From Anaerolineae bacterium (GTDB taxonomy: Bacteria; Chloroflexota; Anaerolineae; Aggregatilineales; Ch27): a stretch of DNA of 38,928 nt. Location: contig JABLXG010000002.1 of the NCBI GenBank assembly GCA_013178165.1, forward strand, positions 1 through 38,928, read 5' to 3'. Under the pieces are notes generated by a model, which was not told where the DNA came from, did no database searches, and saw only the letters and a list, made by a program, of their open reading frames with translations. Position 1 is the stretch's first letter, and the number at the start of each line of letters is the position of its first letter. Positions 25,144 to 32,905 of this stretch are shown here, in pieces. The position numbers and the translations under genes were made by a program.

Positions 25144-25357
25144 CCGAGCCTTACGGCCCGATGTACTTGGATATTGCCATATCTACGCATTCACAATGTG
25201 TGGCCGGGCTCTACTCTGATCACATCCTGTATAAGTGGTCAGGCGTTGAATGGTCGCTGGCCCAGGGACGTTGCACGCCTCAACCCGGCGCAGTACGATC
25301 GCCTGTACCGCCAGAACCGCCGCCGACCCCGCGGCCCGCTTGTTATGAGGGTGATGC

Positions 25358-26116
25358 ATGCCTCCTTATCGCCGGACGCCGGTTGAGCCGGAATCAATCA
25401 CGCCCCAGATGTGCTCGATGGATTTGCGCCTGCAAATCCTCAAAGAGCTGCCTTTCTTCGCCGGGTTGTCGATGGACGATATTGGCAGCATCAACGCCCG
25501 CTTTCGCGAGCGCGGCTACGAGGCCGGAGAGACCATCTTTTACGCCGGGGATGCGGTCAAACGGCTGTACGTCGTCGCCTCCGGCAAGGTCAAGCTGTTG
25601 CGCCATACGCTCAGCGGCCAGACCGTCCTGCTAGACATCCTGGCCCCCGGCGAGTTCTTCGGCAATCTCTCCGCCCTTGGCGGCGATGTCTATCCCGACA
25701 CGGCCCAGGCCCAGACGCTGACCTGCACACTGAGCATCGAAGCCGAAGGCTTCCGCCAGATCATGACCATGTACCCGCCCATTGCCCTGGCGGTGGTCGA
25801 CATCATGGCTGAGCGGCTGCGCGCCGCCCATGAGATGATGCGCCAGCTCAGCGCCCATTCCGCCGAGCAGCGTATCGCCTATACCCTGCTCAAGCTCGGC
25901 GACAAGCTTGGCGAACCAGCGGACGTAGGTCTGCTGATCCAGACGCCGCTCTCCCGCGAAGACCTGGCAGCGATGGCCGGTACTACCATCGAGACTGCCA
26001 GCCGGACTCTGAGCCAGTTCAAGAAGGCCGGGCTGATCCGCAGCGGGCGGCAGTGGGTGGCCCTGGCCAATGTCGACGGCCTGCGGGCTATCGCCGAGGG
26101 TAACACTCCCCGTTAA
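25358..26116 (+). CDS. CRP/FNR-family regulator, FNR-type helix
   Basis: A 252-residue protein: effector barrel ~33-130 (YEAGETIFYAGDAVKRLYVV), dimer helix ~140-165, HTH ~198-226. The recognition helix IETASRTL has E212-x-x-S215-R216, the FNR pattern, so a TTGAT-N4-ATCAA-like site is predicted, unlike the pair upstream of nosZ. There is no N-terminal cysteine cluster for an Fe-S centre (only C19 and C123), so the signal differs from classical FNR. GAGGG lies 6-7 nt before ATG. It is divergent from the K+ transporter and upstream of the metal operon. The target is unknown. Confidence 0.88.
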   Translation: MPPYRRTPVEPESITPQMCSMDLRLQILKELPFFAGLSMDDIGSINARFRERGYEAGETIFYAGDAVKRLYVVASGKVKLLRHTLSGQTVLLDILAPGEFFGNLSALGGDVYPDTAQAQTLTCTLSIEAEGFRQIMTMYPPIALAVVDIMAERLRAAHEMMRQLSAHSAEQRIAYTLLKLGDKLGEPADVGLLIQTPLSREDLAAMAGTTIETASRTLSQFKKAGLIRSGRQWVALANVDGLRAIAEGNTPR

Positions 26117-26150
26117 CACCCCGATCTCACTCGGTTTCTGGAAATTGCAT

Positions 26151-26183
26151 GCCAATGGCCACCATTGGCGCAGTTAATTGCGC
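26151..26183. promoter_or_regulatory. Two adjoining dyads upstream of the metal operon
   Basis: GCCAATGG-CCA-CCATTGGC (26151-26169) is a perfect 8-bp inverted repeat. It overlaps by two bases a second dyad, GCGCA-GTTAAT-TGCGC (26168-26183). There is no T-tract. They lie 35 bp past the regulator stop and just upstream of the promoter of the chaperone gene, so they may be metal-responsive operators; a weak terminator is the alternative. Confidence 0.45.
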
Positions 26184-26190
26184 TGGATCA

Positions 26191-26219
26191 TGTGACTTGC
26201 CAGCGGAAAGCGCTATGCT
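26191..26219 (+). promoter_or_regulatory. Candidate promoter of the metal operon
   Basis: TGTGAC (26191-26196), a 17-bp spacer, and TATGCT (26214-26219), about 38 bp before the chaperone ATG. The -35 element coincides with TGTGACTTG, the same half-site found in the nosZ operator, but the right half of a dyad is absent. Confidence 0.4.
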
Positions 26220-26257
26220 GGCATCATAACCGTTGGAAGTGAAGCTGGAGGTTAACG

Positions 26258-26473
26258 ATGAAAACCATTCTCCGCAGTCAGGAACTCTCCTGTCCATCCT
26301 GCGTGACCAAGATCGAAAAGGCCCTCAAGGCGCTGGATGGCGTCACCGAGGCCAGGGTGTTCTTCAACACCGGCCGGATCGAAGTTGATCACGATGCTGG
26401 CACGGTCAAGACCGACGATCTGGTGAAAGCCGTCCGGGCGGCTGGCTACGAGGCGTGCGTCGCGCCCTTCTGA
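26258..26473 (+). CDS. Heavy-metal-associated (CopZ-like) chaperone
   Basis: A 71-residue single HMA domain with the metal site CPSC (C12-x-x-C15) after the first strand, and the ferredoxin-like fold pattern (KIEKALKALDGVTEARVFF, then AVRAAGYEA). A second Cys near the C-terminus (YEACVAPF) is unusual. GGAGG is 6-7 nt before ATG. It directly precedes a P1B-type ATPase that lacks its own HMA domain, so it probably acts as that pump's soluble donor or sensor. Cu(I) is likely; Zn or Cd cannot be excluded. Confidence 0.88.
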   Translation: MKTILRSQELSCPSCVTKIEKALKALDGVTEARVFFNTGRIEVDHDAGTVKTDDLVKAVRAAGYEACVAPF

Positions 26474-26562
26474 GGCGGGACGATCGACGATCGCGATTGC
26501 CCCCACCGGGTACGCCAGCCTGGCCGCATGAATCCATTGACCAAGGGAACCAACCGACAATC

Positions 26563-28512
26563 ATGACCTCACTACGCAATCTTCTGCAAAACCCCCGGCG
26601 GCTGCGCGAAGCATTGACCATCGGCAGCGGAACACTAATCGTAGCCGCCCTTCTGGCCGACAACCTGCCAGGCGGCTCGCCCTGGTACAATGGTTTGATG
26701 GCTGTTGCTGCCCTGGTCGCTGGCGCCGATATCGCCGTTCGCGCTGTGCGCAGCCTGTACAACCGCCACATCAGCATCGAACTGCTGGTGACCATCGCCG
26801 CTGGCGGCGCGCTGTTAATCGGCGAGTACTGGGAAGCAGCGGCCGTCACTTTCCTCTTCGTGTTGGGCGCCTACCTGGAAGCGCGTACCCTGAGCCGCAC
26901 CCGCCAGGTACTTCGGAGCCTGCTTGACCTGGCTCCGACGACAGCCATCGTCCTGCGTGACGGCCGGCAGGAAGAAGTCGCCCCCGCTGAGGTCACCTTT
27001 GGCGAGATTGTGCTGATCAAGCCGGGCAGCAAGGTCCCGGTCGACGGCGAGGTCATCGACGGGCGCTCCGCTGTGGACGAGAGCATGATCACCGGCGAGC
27101 CGATCCCGGCAGAGAAGCAGCCGGGTGCGCCGGTCTTCGCCGGGACAATCAATCAGGCCGGGTTGCTGCACGTCCGCGCCACCGGTACCGGGATGGACAC
27201 CACACTGGCCCGCATCATCCGTCGCGTGGAGGAGGCCCAGGATGAGAAGGCTCCCACCCAGCGCTTCATCGAGCGCTTCGCCAGGTGGTATACCCCCTTC
27301 ATCATCGCCCTGAGTGGGCTGCTCTATCTGCTCACGCGCGATGTGGAGCTGGCCCTGACCATCCTGGTTATTGGCTGCCCTGGGGCACTGGTCATCTCCA
27401 CCCCCGTCTCGGTCGTGGCCGGGATTGGTCGCGCCGCTAAGAGCGGCATCCTGATCAAAGGTGGCGAACACCTGGAGAACGCTGGCAAGATCTCCGCCCT
27501 GGCTCTGGACAAGACTGGCACCCTGACTGCCGGACGCCCGCGCCTGACGGACGTAGTCGCGCTGCAGCCGCTGGCGATTGCCGCTGGCACGGCCAGCGCG
27601 GAGATGGACGTCTCTTTCCCGCCGCTCGCCCCTCCCGCGCCAGGCGGCCGCTGGACGCTGGAGCAGGGTGAAGTCCTGCGTCTGGCCGCCATTGCCGAGG
27701 CTGGCTCCGAGCACCCCCTGGCCCGCGCTATTCTGGACGAAGTTGAAAGTCAGGAGGCCCTCCCGGCGGCAGGTAACTTTGAAACATTCACCGGCAAGGG
27801 CATCCAGGCCGAATATCAGGCTCAGATCATCCGCGTGGGAACCGCCGACTGGCTGTCCGAACTGGGTATCGCCATCCCGCTGGAAGCGCGGGACAGCCTG
27901 GCCCACCTGCAGGCTACCGGCAAAACAGCTGTCCTGGTCGCGGTCGATAACCTGACAATCGGCATCCTGGGCATTGCTGATACACTGCGCCCAGCGGCCC
28001 CGACCGCGATCCGCCAGCTCAAGGCGGCCGGTCTGCGGCGGATCGTTATGCTGACCGGTGATAACCGGGCCACCGCTGAGGCCATCGCCGCCGAAGCCGG
28101 GATCACAGAAGTCCACGCCCGCCTGTTGCCGGAAGACAAGCTGGAGGCAATCCGCCGTCTGCAGCGTGAAGGGCACGTCGTCGCGATGATCGGCGACGGG
28201 ATCAACGACTCCCCAGCCCTGGCCGCCGCCGATGTCGGAATCGCCATGGGGGCGGCTGGCACTGACATAGCCATCGAGACCGCCGATATCGCCCTCATGG
28301 CCGATGACCTGCTTAAGCTCCCGGAGGCTATCCGCTTCTCCAGAGCCACACTGGCCAACATCCACCAGAACATGCTGGTGGCGCTGGTAACCGTGACCGG
28401 CCTGCTGATCGGCGTGATCGCCGGAGAGGTACACATGGCCGGCGGGATGCTCATCCACGAAGCCTCGGTGCTACTTGTCATCCTCAACGGGATGAGGCTG
28501 CTGCGCCTGTAG
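26563..28512 (+). CDS. P1B-type metal-transporting ATPase with CPG motif
   Basis: A 649-residue pump. It has TGE (177-179, actuator), phosphorylated D316 in DKTGT, HP (384-385), TGDN (498-501) and GDGINDSPAL (544-553). The membrane metal motif is C272-P-G274 (VIGCPGALVIS), not the common CPC. The last span has HEASVLLVILNGMRLLR instead of the Met/Ser motif of Cu pumps, which is closer to Zn/Cd-type sequence. No N-terminal HMA domain is present; the preceding gene supplies one. A Pro-rich loop (~351-362, SFPPLAPPAPGG) is inserted in the nucleotide-binding domain. The ribosome binding site is weak (AAGGGA, 14 nt upstream). The substrate metal is undetermined. Confidence 0.88.
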   Translation: MTSLRNLLQNPRRLREALTIGSGTLIVAALLADNLPGGSPWYNGLMAVAALVAGADIAVRAVRSLYNRHISIELLVTIAAGGALLIGEYWEAAAVTFLFVLGAYLEARTLSRTRQVLRSLLDLAPTTAIVLRDGRQEEVAPAEVTFGEIVLIKPGSKVPVDGEVIDGRSAVDESMITGEPIPAEKQPGAPVFAGTINQAGLLHVRATGTGMDTTLARIIRRVEEAQDEKAPTQRFIERFARWYTPFIIALSGLLYLLTRDVELALTILVIGCPGALVISTPVSVVAGIGRAAKSGILIKGGEHLENAGKISALALDKTGTLTAGRPRLTDVVALQPLAIAAGTASAEMDVSFPPLAPPAPGGRWTLEQGEVLRLAAIAEAGSEHPLARAILDEVESQEALPAAGNFETFTGKGIQAEYQAQIIRVGTADWLSELGIAIPLEARDSLAHLQATGKTAVLVAVDNLTIGILGIADTLRPAAPTAIRQLKAAGLRRIVMLTGDNRATAEAIAAEAGITEVHARLLPEDKLEAIRRLQREGHVVAMIGDGINDSPALAAADVGIAMGAAGTDIAIETADIALMADDLLKLPEAIRFSRATLANIHQNMLVALVTVTGLLIGVIAGEVHMAGGMLIHEASVLLVILNGMRLLRL

Positions 28513-28625
28513 GCAGGCCCGGGGATCGCCATACCCCTGGCCATCCGCAGCAATCCGTACACCATTTACCCCGATCCCGGCAAGCGCCCCGGCCCATCCC
28601 ACCAGGGCGCTACCGTCGCGGGCGG

Positions 28626-28654
28626 TTGCCGCCCGACCTTTTCTCCCCTAAGAT
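28626..28654 (+). promoter_or_regulatory. Promoter of the PASTA-protein gene
   Basis: TTGCCG (28626-28631), a 17-bp spacer, and TAAGAT (28649-28654). The ATG follows at 28711. The preceding 28513-28625 contains no clear terminator with a T-tract and nothing else I recognise. Confidence 0.5.
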
Positions 28655-28710
28655 AGCAGCGTACACCATTCACTGCGCCCGGCGAGAAGCAGCCGGACAA
28701 GAGGAACACC

Positions 28711-29814
28711 ATGAGAATCGTGAAGATCATCGCCTGCCTGCTGGCGCTTGCCGGACTGCTCGATGTCATGCCCCTGATCATTCAGGCTCAGGATGGCCCG
28801 TCAGCGTTGGTCCCCGATCTCACCGGCCTCAGCGTCCCAGCGGCGGCTGCCAGCCTCAACCGGGTCGGCCTGGCGCTCGGCCCGCAGGCTGACCAGCTAT
28901 GGACGGAAGAAGCCGGATTGCCGCCGAACACGATCATCAATCAGAGCATCCCGCCCGGCCAGGCAGTTGCAACGGGCACCGCGATCGGGATCACCGTCCT
29001 GCGCTTGCCCAATGTCCTGCTGCTCTACGACGCGGAAGGCATCACCCTGATCAACCAGAGCGGCACAGACCTTGACCTGAACGGCCTGATTTTCACCGCC
29101 CTGGACGGCAACACACCCGCGACATTCCCGGCAACCAACTGGCTGTCCGGCCTCTCCGCGGGCGATTGTGCCCAGCTCTGGGCGGTACGCCGCACCGGCC
29201 CCTCGCGCCCGGCGGAATGCCAGGCCATCCAGCGCTGGCTGAGCACGGTCAATCCGGCGGTGCACTTCTGGACTGGCCAAAATGGCATGACCCGCTTCAG
29301 TGTGAGCTATGGCGGCGTCGAACGGGCGATCTGCCCCGGTGCGCTACCCGGCGCCGGGCAGCAACGCTGCGCCTTCTTTCTGCCGGCAAGCGCTTTCGCT
29401 GGCGACGTGACCGAATACATTTACCTGGCCTACACGGCTGGCCGTCTGATCGTGTTCAACCAGACCCAGGATCGCTGGATGCCGCTGCAGGGGGTGAAGC
29501 TCTACAACTACAACCCCAATATTGCCATCCGCGGCGCGGAGATCGCCATCGGTGATCCCAGCCTTTATGCGATCACCAACCCGGCGGCGGATGCTAGCCA
29601 GCTGGCGCCGGGGCAATGCTTGTTCTTCACCAACGGTAGCCCGGAGGCCACTGCGCCACCCCAACCCTGCGAGATAATTGCCCGCTTGGACATTGATCCC
29701 AGTCTGGTTTTCTGGGCTGCCGACTTTGAGGTGGGCAGCACCACCGATGGCCAGCGGCACGCCTGCCCGGCTGCCAGCGCGGGCAAGCTTACGCTATGCA
29801 TCATGCCCCGTTAG
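28711..29814 (+). CDS. Secreted protein with one PASTA domain
   Basis: A 367-residue protein with a Sec signal (cleavage near IIQAQD, residue ~27) followed by one PASTA domain (~30-97: VPDLTGLSVPAAAASLNRVGL, then NTIINQSIPPGQAVATGTAI). The remaining ~270 residues match no family I know. They hold eight well-spaced cysteines, suggesting disulphides, in a beta-rich domain (LLYDAEGITLINQSGTDLDL). PASTA domains bind peptidoglycan or beta-lactams, so cell-wall attachment is plausible. AGAGGA precedes the ATG. It stands alone and converges with the next gene. Confidence 0.75.
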   Translation: MRIVKIIACLLALAGLLDVMPLIIQAQDGPSALVPDLTGLSVPAAAASLNRVGLALGPQADQLWTEEAGLPPNTIINQSIPPGQAVATGTAIGITVLRLPNVLLLYDAEGITLINQSGTDLDLNGLIFTALDGNTPATFPATNWLSGLSAGDCAQLWAVRRTGPSRPAECQAIQRWLSTVNPAVHFWTGQNGMTRFSVSYGGVERAICPGALPGAGQQRCAFFLPASAFAGDVTEYIYLAYTAGRLIVFNQTQDRWMPLQGVKLYNYNPNIAIRGAEIAIGDPSLYAITNPAADASQLAPGQCLFFTNGSPEATAPPQPCEIIARLDIDPSLVFWAADFEVGSTTDGQRHACPAASAGKLTLCIMPR

Positions 29815-29904
29815 GCGGCTGGCCTACCGGAATCAAAAGCCGCCCCCCTGATCCCGTGGCGGGTGGCCGGTCGAACTATCCCTGCGTCAACGAGTGTCCC
29901 GATC

Positions 29905-31410
29905 CTAGCGGCTACCGGGATGCACCCCAAGCTCGCACTTGGCTCGCCAGCCATGCGCTGGCGCCCAGGGCGGCGGCGGATTGTTGCACTCGCCATCGCG
30001 CCAGACCTGCCCCGGCGCATTGACATAGATGTCTACATCCACAATCACCACCACAGCAGCAATGATCACCGTCAGGCCATCGTCGTCGCGAATGCCGCCA
30101 TCCACGCGCACGTGGTCGCCGACCCGCAACGCGATCAGGATCGGGTCCGCCGGATCAAGCGTGATCTCAAACCCGTAGATGACGATGACATTACCCCGGA
30201 TTTCCACCACCGGCCCTTCGATCACAATCACGATCGGTAAGTCCGCTTCGCCGCCCTGGTAGAACACGGTATCGGTATCCGTGACCGTCGATGCGCCAGC
30301 TGTAGCCGTCACTGTCGCCGTGTTCTGTTGCTGGCCTTCCACCGCCGCGGATGGCCCCAGGACGCACTCGAACCCGTCACCCGGCGCCAGTTGCTCCGGG
30401 ATGGTGCAGCCAGTCAGGGCAAAGGCGGGATCGGCCAGGGCAATGCCGGTCAGGGCGAGCGTGCCGTTGTTGGTCACCACCAGCTTGAACAGAACATCCT
30501 GCCCGACGGTCACACGCGGGCCAGGAGCCACATCGGCGTCATGCCAGACCGAGCCACCGTTGACCGAAACAAACTTCTCGATGTCCACCGCCGGGCGCTC
30601 GCCGCCGAAGTAATGGGCGCTGTCGGCGTCGCTGACCATCCCGCCGCCGAACTCCGCCGTGACCGAGGCTGTGTTGACCTGCTGGCCTGCTGCCACCGGG
30701 AACGGCCCGGCAGGGCACTCGAAGAACATGCCGGGCGCAAGCGTCGTGGGTACGGCGCAGGCCGCCAGGTAACCGGGATCGCTCAGGCGAATCTCGCCCA
30801 GCTCAACATCGCCGCTGTTGGTAACCATCAAGCGGAAGAATACCTGCCCATCCAGCGGGACGGACGGCCCCGGCGCGCTGTCAGCGTCCGCCCAGGTCAG
30901 CCCGCCATCAGTGGACACAAACTTCTCCAGGGTGATCGCGGGTCGGGCGCAGGTCGGACCGGGGATCGGGCCTGTCGCGAAACCGTTGCCATCTTTGATC
31001 GCCACACTGACCGTCCCCTCAGCAATGTTGCCGGAAAGCGTCAGGGTGTAGGTGCGGGTGTCCGTCACCAGCAGCGGCACATCCCACTTGATTCCATCAA
31101 TGCCAGTGGTCGGATCAGTACCAAAACTGACCCCGCGAGCCGGACTGTAGCCAACAACCTGTAATGGCGGATCGCAGGCTGGCAGACCCAGGTCAAAATG
31201 GCTCAGGTCGGGCGGCTGGCCCATCCCGGCCACTGTATAGGTGAAGGTCGTCTGGTCGGTAGTGTCGTTGTACACCCGGCCACCATAGCGCACCTCGAAG
31301 CTGCCCAGCTGCAGCCCACCATCTGGCCCCTGCGCCCATAGCGGAACCGGTACGGGCAGCAGGCAGAGCACGAGGATACCGAGTAACAGTGCACGACATT
31401 GTTGACCCAT
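29905..31410 (-). CDS. Surface protein with two DUF7507/DUF11-like repeats
   Basis: A 501-residue protein. The Sec signal is residues 1-~27 (LLLGILVLCLLPVPVPLWAQ). Residues ~28-155 form an N-terminal beta domain. Two tandem ~105-residue repeats open with the related phrases ITLEKFVSTDGGLTWADAD and VDIEKFVSVNGGSVWHDAD and contain LMVTNSGDVELGEI or LVVTNNGTLALTGI, the DUF11/DUF7507 pattern of bacterial adhesive surface stalks. The tail has VVEIRGNVIVIYGFEITLDP, resembling a DUF5666-type domain. GGAG 7 nt before ATG 31410 decides the start; an in-frame ATG at 31455 would hide the signal peptide. There is no LPXTG or other sorting signal. Confidence 0.75.
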   Translation of the reverse strand: MGQQCRALLLGILVLCLLPVPVPLWAQGPDGGLQLGSFEVRYGGRVYNDTTDQTTFTYTVAGMGQPPDLSHFDLGLPACDPPLQVVGYSPARGVSFGTDPTTGIDGIKWDVPLLVTDTRTYTLTLSGNIAEGTVSVAIKDGNGFATGPIPGPTCARPAITLEKFVSTDGGLTWADADSAPGPSVPLDGQVFFRLMVTNSGDVELGEIRLSDPGYLAACAVPTTLAPGMFFECPAGPFPVAAGQQVNTASVTAEFGGGMVSDADSAHYFGGERPAVDIEKFVSVNGGSVWHDADVAPGPRVTVGQDVLFKLVVTNNGTLALTGIALADPAFALTGCTIPEQLAPGDGFECVLGPSAAVEGQQQNTATVTATAGASTVTDTDTVFYQGGEADLPIVIVIEGPVVEIRGNVIVIYGFEITLDPADPILIALRVGDHVRVDGGIRDDDGLTVIIAAVVVIVDVDIYVNAPGQVWRDGECNNPPPPWAPAHGWRAKCELGVHPGSR

Positions 31411-31425
31411 ACAGGTACTCCAGAC

Positions 31426-31440
31426 GAGATGACTCATCTC
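31426..31440. promoter_or_regulatory. Perfect palindrome in the leader of the surface-protein gene
   Basis: GAGATGA-C-TCATCTC is a perfect 7-bp dyad 15 bp upstream of the ATG on the minus strand. It could be an operator or a translation-modulating stem. An extended -10-like TGGTTTAAT lies a few tens of bases further upstream. Confidence 0.4.
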
Positions 31441-31706
31441 AACAGGTGCGATCATGGCCTGATCTATTAAACCATACCTTTCTCATATCACCGCCGCCCG
31501 CCACCGGGAACAGGACAGAATTCCTACAGTCCTGCCCGGCGCAGGATGGGCGCGCTGGCAGATCCGCTGCCTATCCTGCTGGGTACAATGCTACAATGAG
31601 GATGTCAGCAACTCACCCTGTGAGCCTGGCTCTGCGCCTGACTGCCGGCGCTGAGGCTTCCTGTGGCGTCCGCGCTGGCGCCCCACCTGACAGGTAGAGA
31701 TGATCC

Positions 31707-32822
31707 ATGACCTCATTTGAGACACGAATCACCCTGGTGCCGGAGCAGTTCAGCGAGCGCGAACGCACCGTAGTCACCCACGGCCCGCTGACAGCGACAG
31801 CCTTCCGGTACGGCAGCGGCGTGTGCGCCCTGCGCCTGGAAAACGAGCATGGCGCGCTGACCGTGCTGCCCTACCAGGGCCAGCAAATCTGGGTGGCGGA
31901 GTTTGGCTGTCCGGGCGTGGCGCGGCGCAACATCACCATGCGCTCCGCCTTTGAGGAACCACAGCCCACCCGCGACTTCCTGGCCACCTTCGGCGGCTTT
32001 TTGCAGCACTGCGGCCTGACCGGTGTGGGCGGACCCTCGCCGCAGGATACCCATCCGCTGCATGGCGAGCTGCCGAACGCACCCTACCAGTCCGCTTATC
32101 TGGTAGCCGGCCAGGATGCCGCCGGCCCTTACCTGGGTATTGGCGGGAGCTACCGGCACACGGTCACCTTCTCCCACGACTATCTGGCGGAACCACTGGT
32201 CACGTTGCATGGCAGTGCAGCGGGTTTCCGCGTGGCCATGACGATCACCAACCGCAAGCGATCGGACATGGAGATGCTCTACCTGATGCACCCCAACTTT
32301 CGCCCGGTGGATCATGGCCGGGTGGTCTACTCCGCGCCGTGCACACCGCAGACCGTGCGCGTCCTGACGGCCATCCCCGCCCATATCCGCCCCCGCCCTG
32401 GCTACCGGGAGTTCCTGGAACGCCTGGCGGCAGACCCTGCCCTGCACCAGGTACTTGCCCCCGATCTGGCCTTTGACCCGGAAGTGGTCATGTTTATTGA
32501 CTATGTGGCAGACGCTGACGGCTGGGCACACAGCATGCTGGTGCACCCGGACGGCAGCGCCGAAGTTATCCATCATCGTCCTGCCGAACTGCCGCGAGCC
32601 ACGCGCTGGATCAGCCGCACCCCTGATCATGACGCCATCGCCCTGGCGGAGGCTGGCACTGCTGAGCCGCGGGGCTACCTGGGAGCCAGGGCTAACGGCC
32701 AGGTCAGGATTCTCAGGCCGGGGGAGCGTTTCTCCTGCGCCATTGAGATCGAAGTCCTGAACCCGGATGACGCCCGCCACCTGGAAGCGCACATCCAGGC
32801 TGTGCTCGCCGCCCATGCCTGA
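31707..32822 (+). CDS. DUF4432 / aldose-epimerase-like protein
   Basis: A 371-residue protein resembling the DUF4432 family of galactose-mutarotase-like beta-sandwich proteins: LTVLPYQGQQIWVAEFGCP, GGFLQHCGLTGVGGPSPQD, HPLHGELPNAPYQSAY and later LMHPNFRPVDHGRVVY, with conserved-looking His and Glu residues. Proteins of this fold act on sugars (anomer conversion or sugar binding); the activity here is unknown. The ribosome binding site is weak (AGAGATG). It is followed 83 bp later by a GH3 glycosidase, so a glycan-catabolic unit is likely. The 250-bp upstream gap has TACAAT repeats near 31583 but no clear -35. Confidence 0.7.
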   Translation: MTSFETRITLVPEQFSERERTVVTHGPLTATAFRYGSGVCALRLENEHGALTVLPYQGQQIWVAEFGCPGVARRNITMRSAFEEPQPTRDFLATFGGFLQHCGLTGVGGPSPQDTHPLHGELPNAPYQSAYLVAGQDAAGPYLGIGGSYRHTVTFSHDYLAEPLVTLHGSAAGFRVAMTITNRKRSDMEMLYLMHPNFRPVDHGRVVYSAPCTPQTVRVLTAIPAHIRPRPGYREFLERLAADPALHQVLAPDLAFDPEVVMFIDYVADADGWAHSMLVHPDGSAEVIHHRPAELPRATRWISRTPDHDAIALAEAGTAEPRGYLGARANGQVRILRPGERFSCAIEIEVLNPDDARHLEAHIQAVLAAHA

Positions 32823-32905
32823 TCGCACTCCCGCCCTGTGGGGCGGTATTCATGACAACCCGTCCGTGTTTGGGCAGCGACCTGCTGCAAGAAAGGGCTG
32901 TGCTG

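Noticed and set aside
25080-25357. c-di-AMP (ydaO-type) riboswitch before the KimA-like gene
   Set aside because: The inferred leader is only a few tens of bases and I could not find the conserved helices or G-rich core. A covariance-model search would decide.
26815-28458. 547-residue minus-strand frame opposite the P-type ATPase
   Set aside because: Antisense shadow of a fully motif-supported ATPase; Gly/Gln/Asp-rich low-information sequence.
31713-32828. 371-residue minus-strand frame opposite the DUF4432 gene
   Set aside because: The plus strand has family-like motifs and operon context; the minus frame has none.
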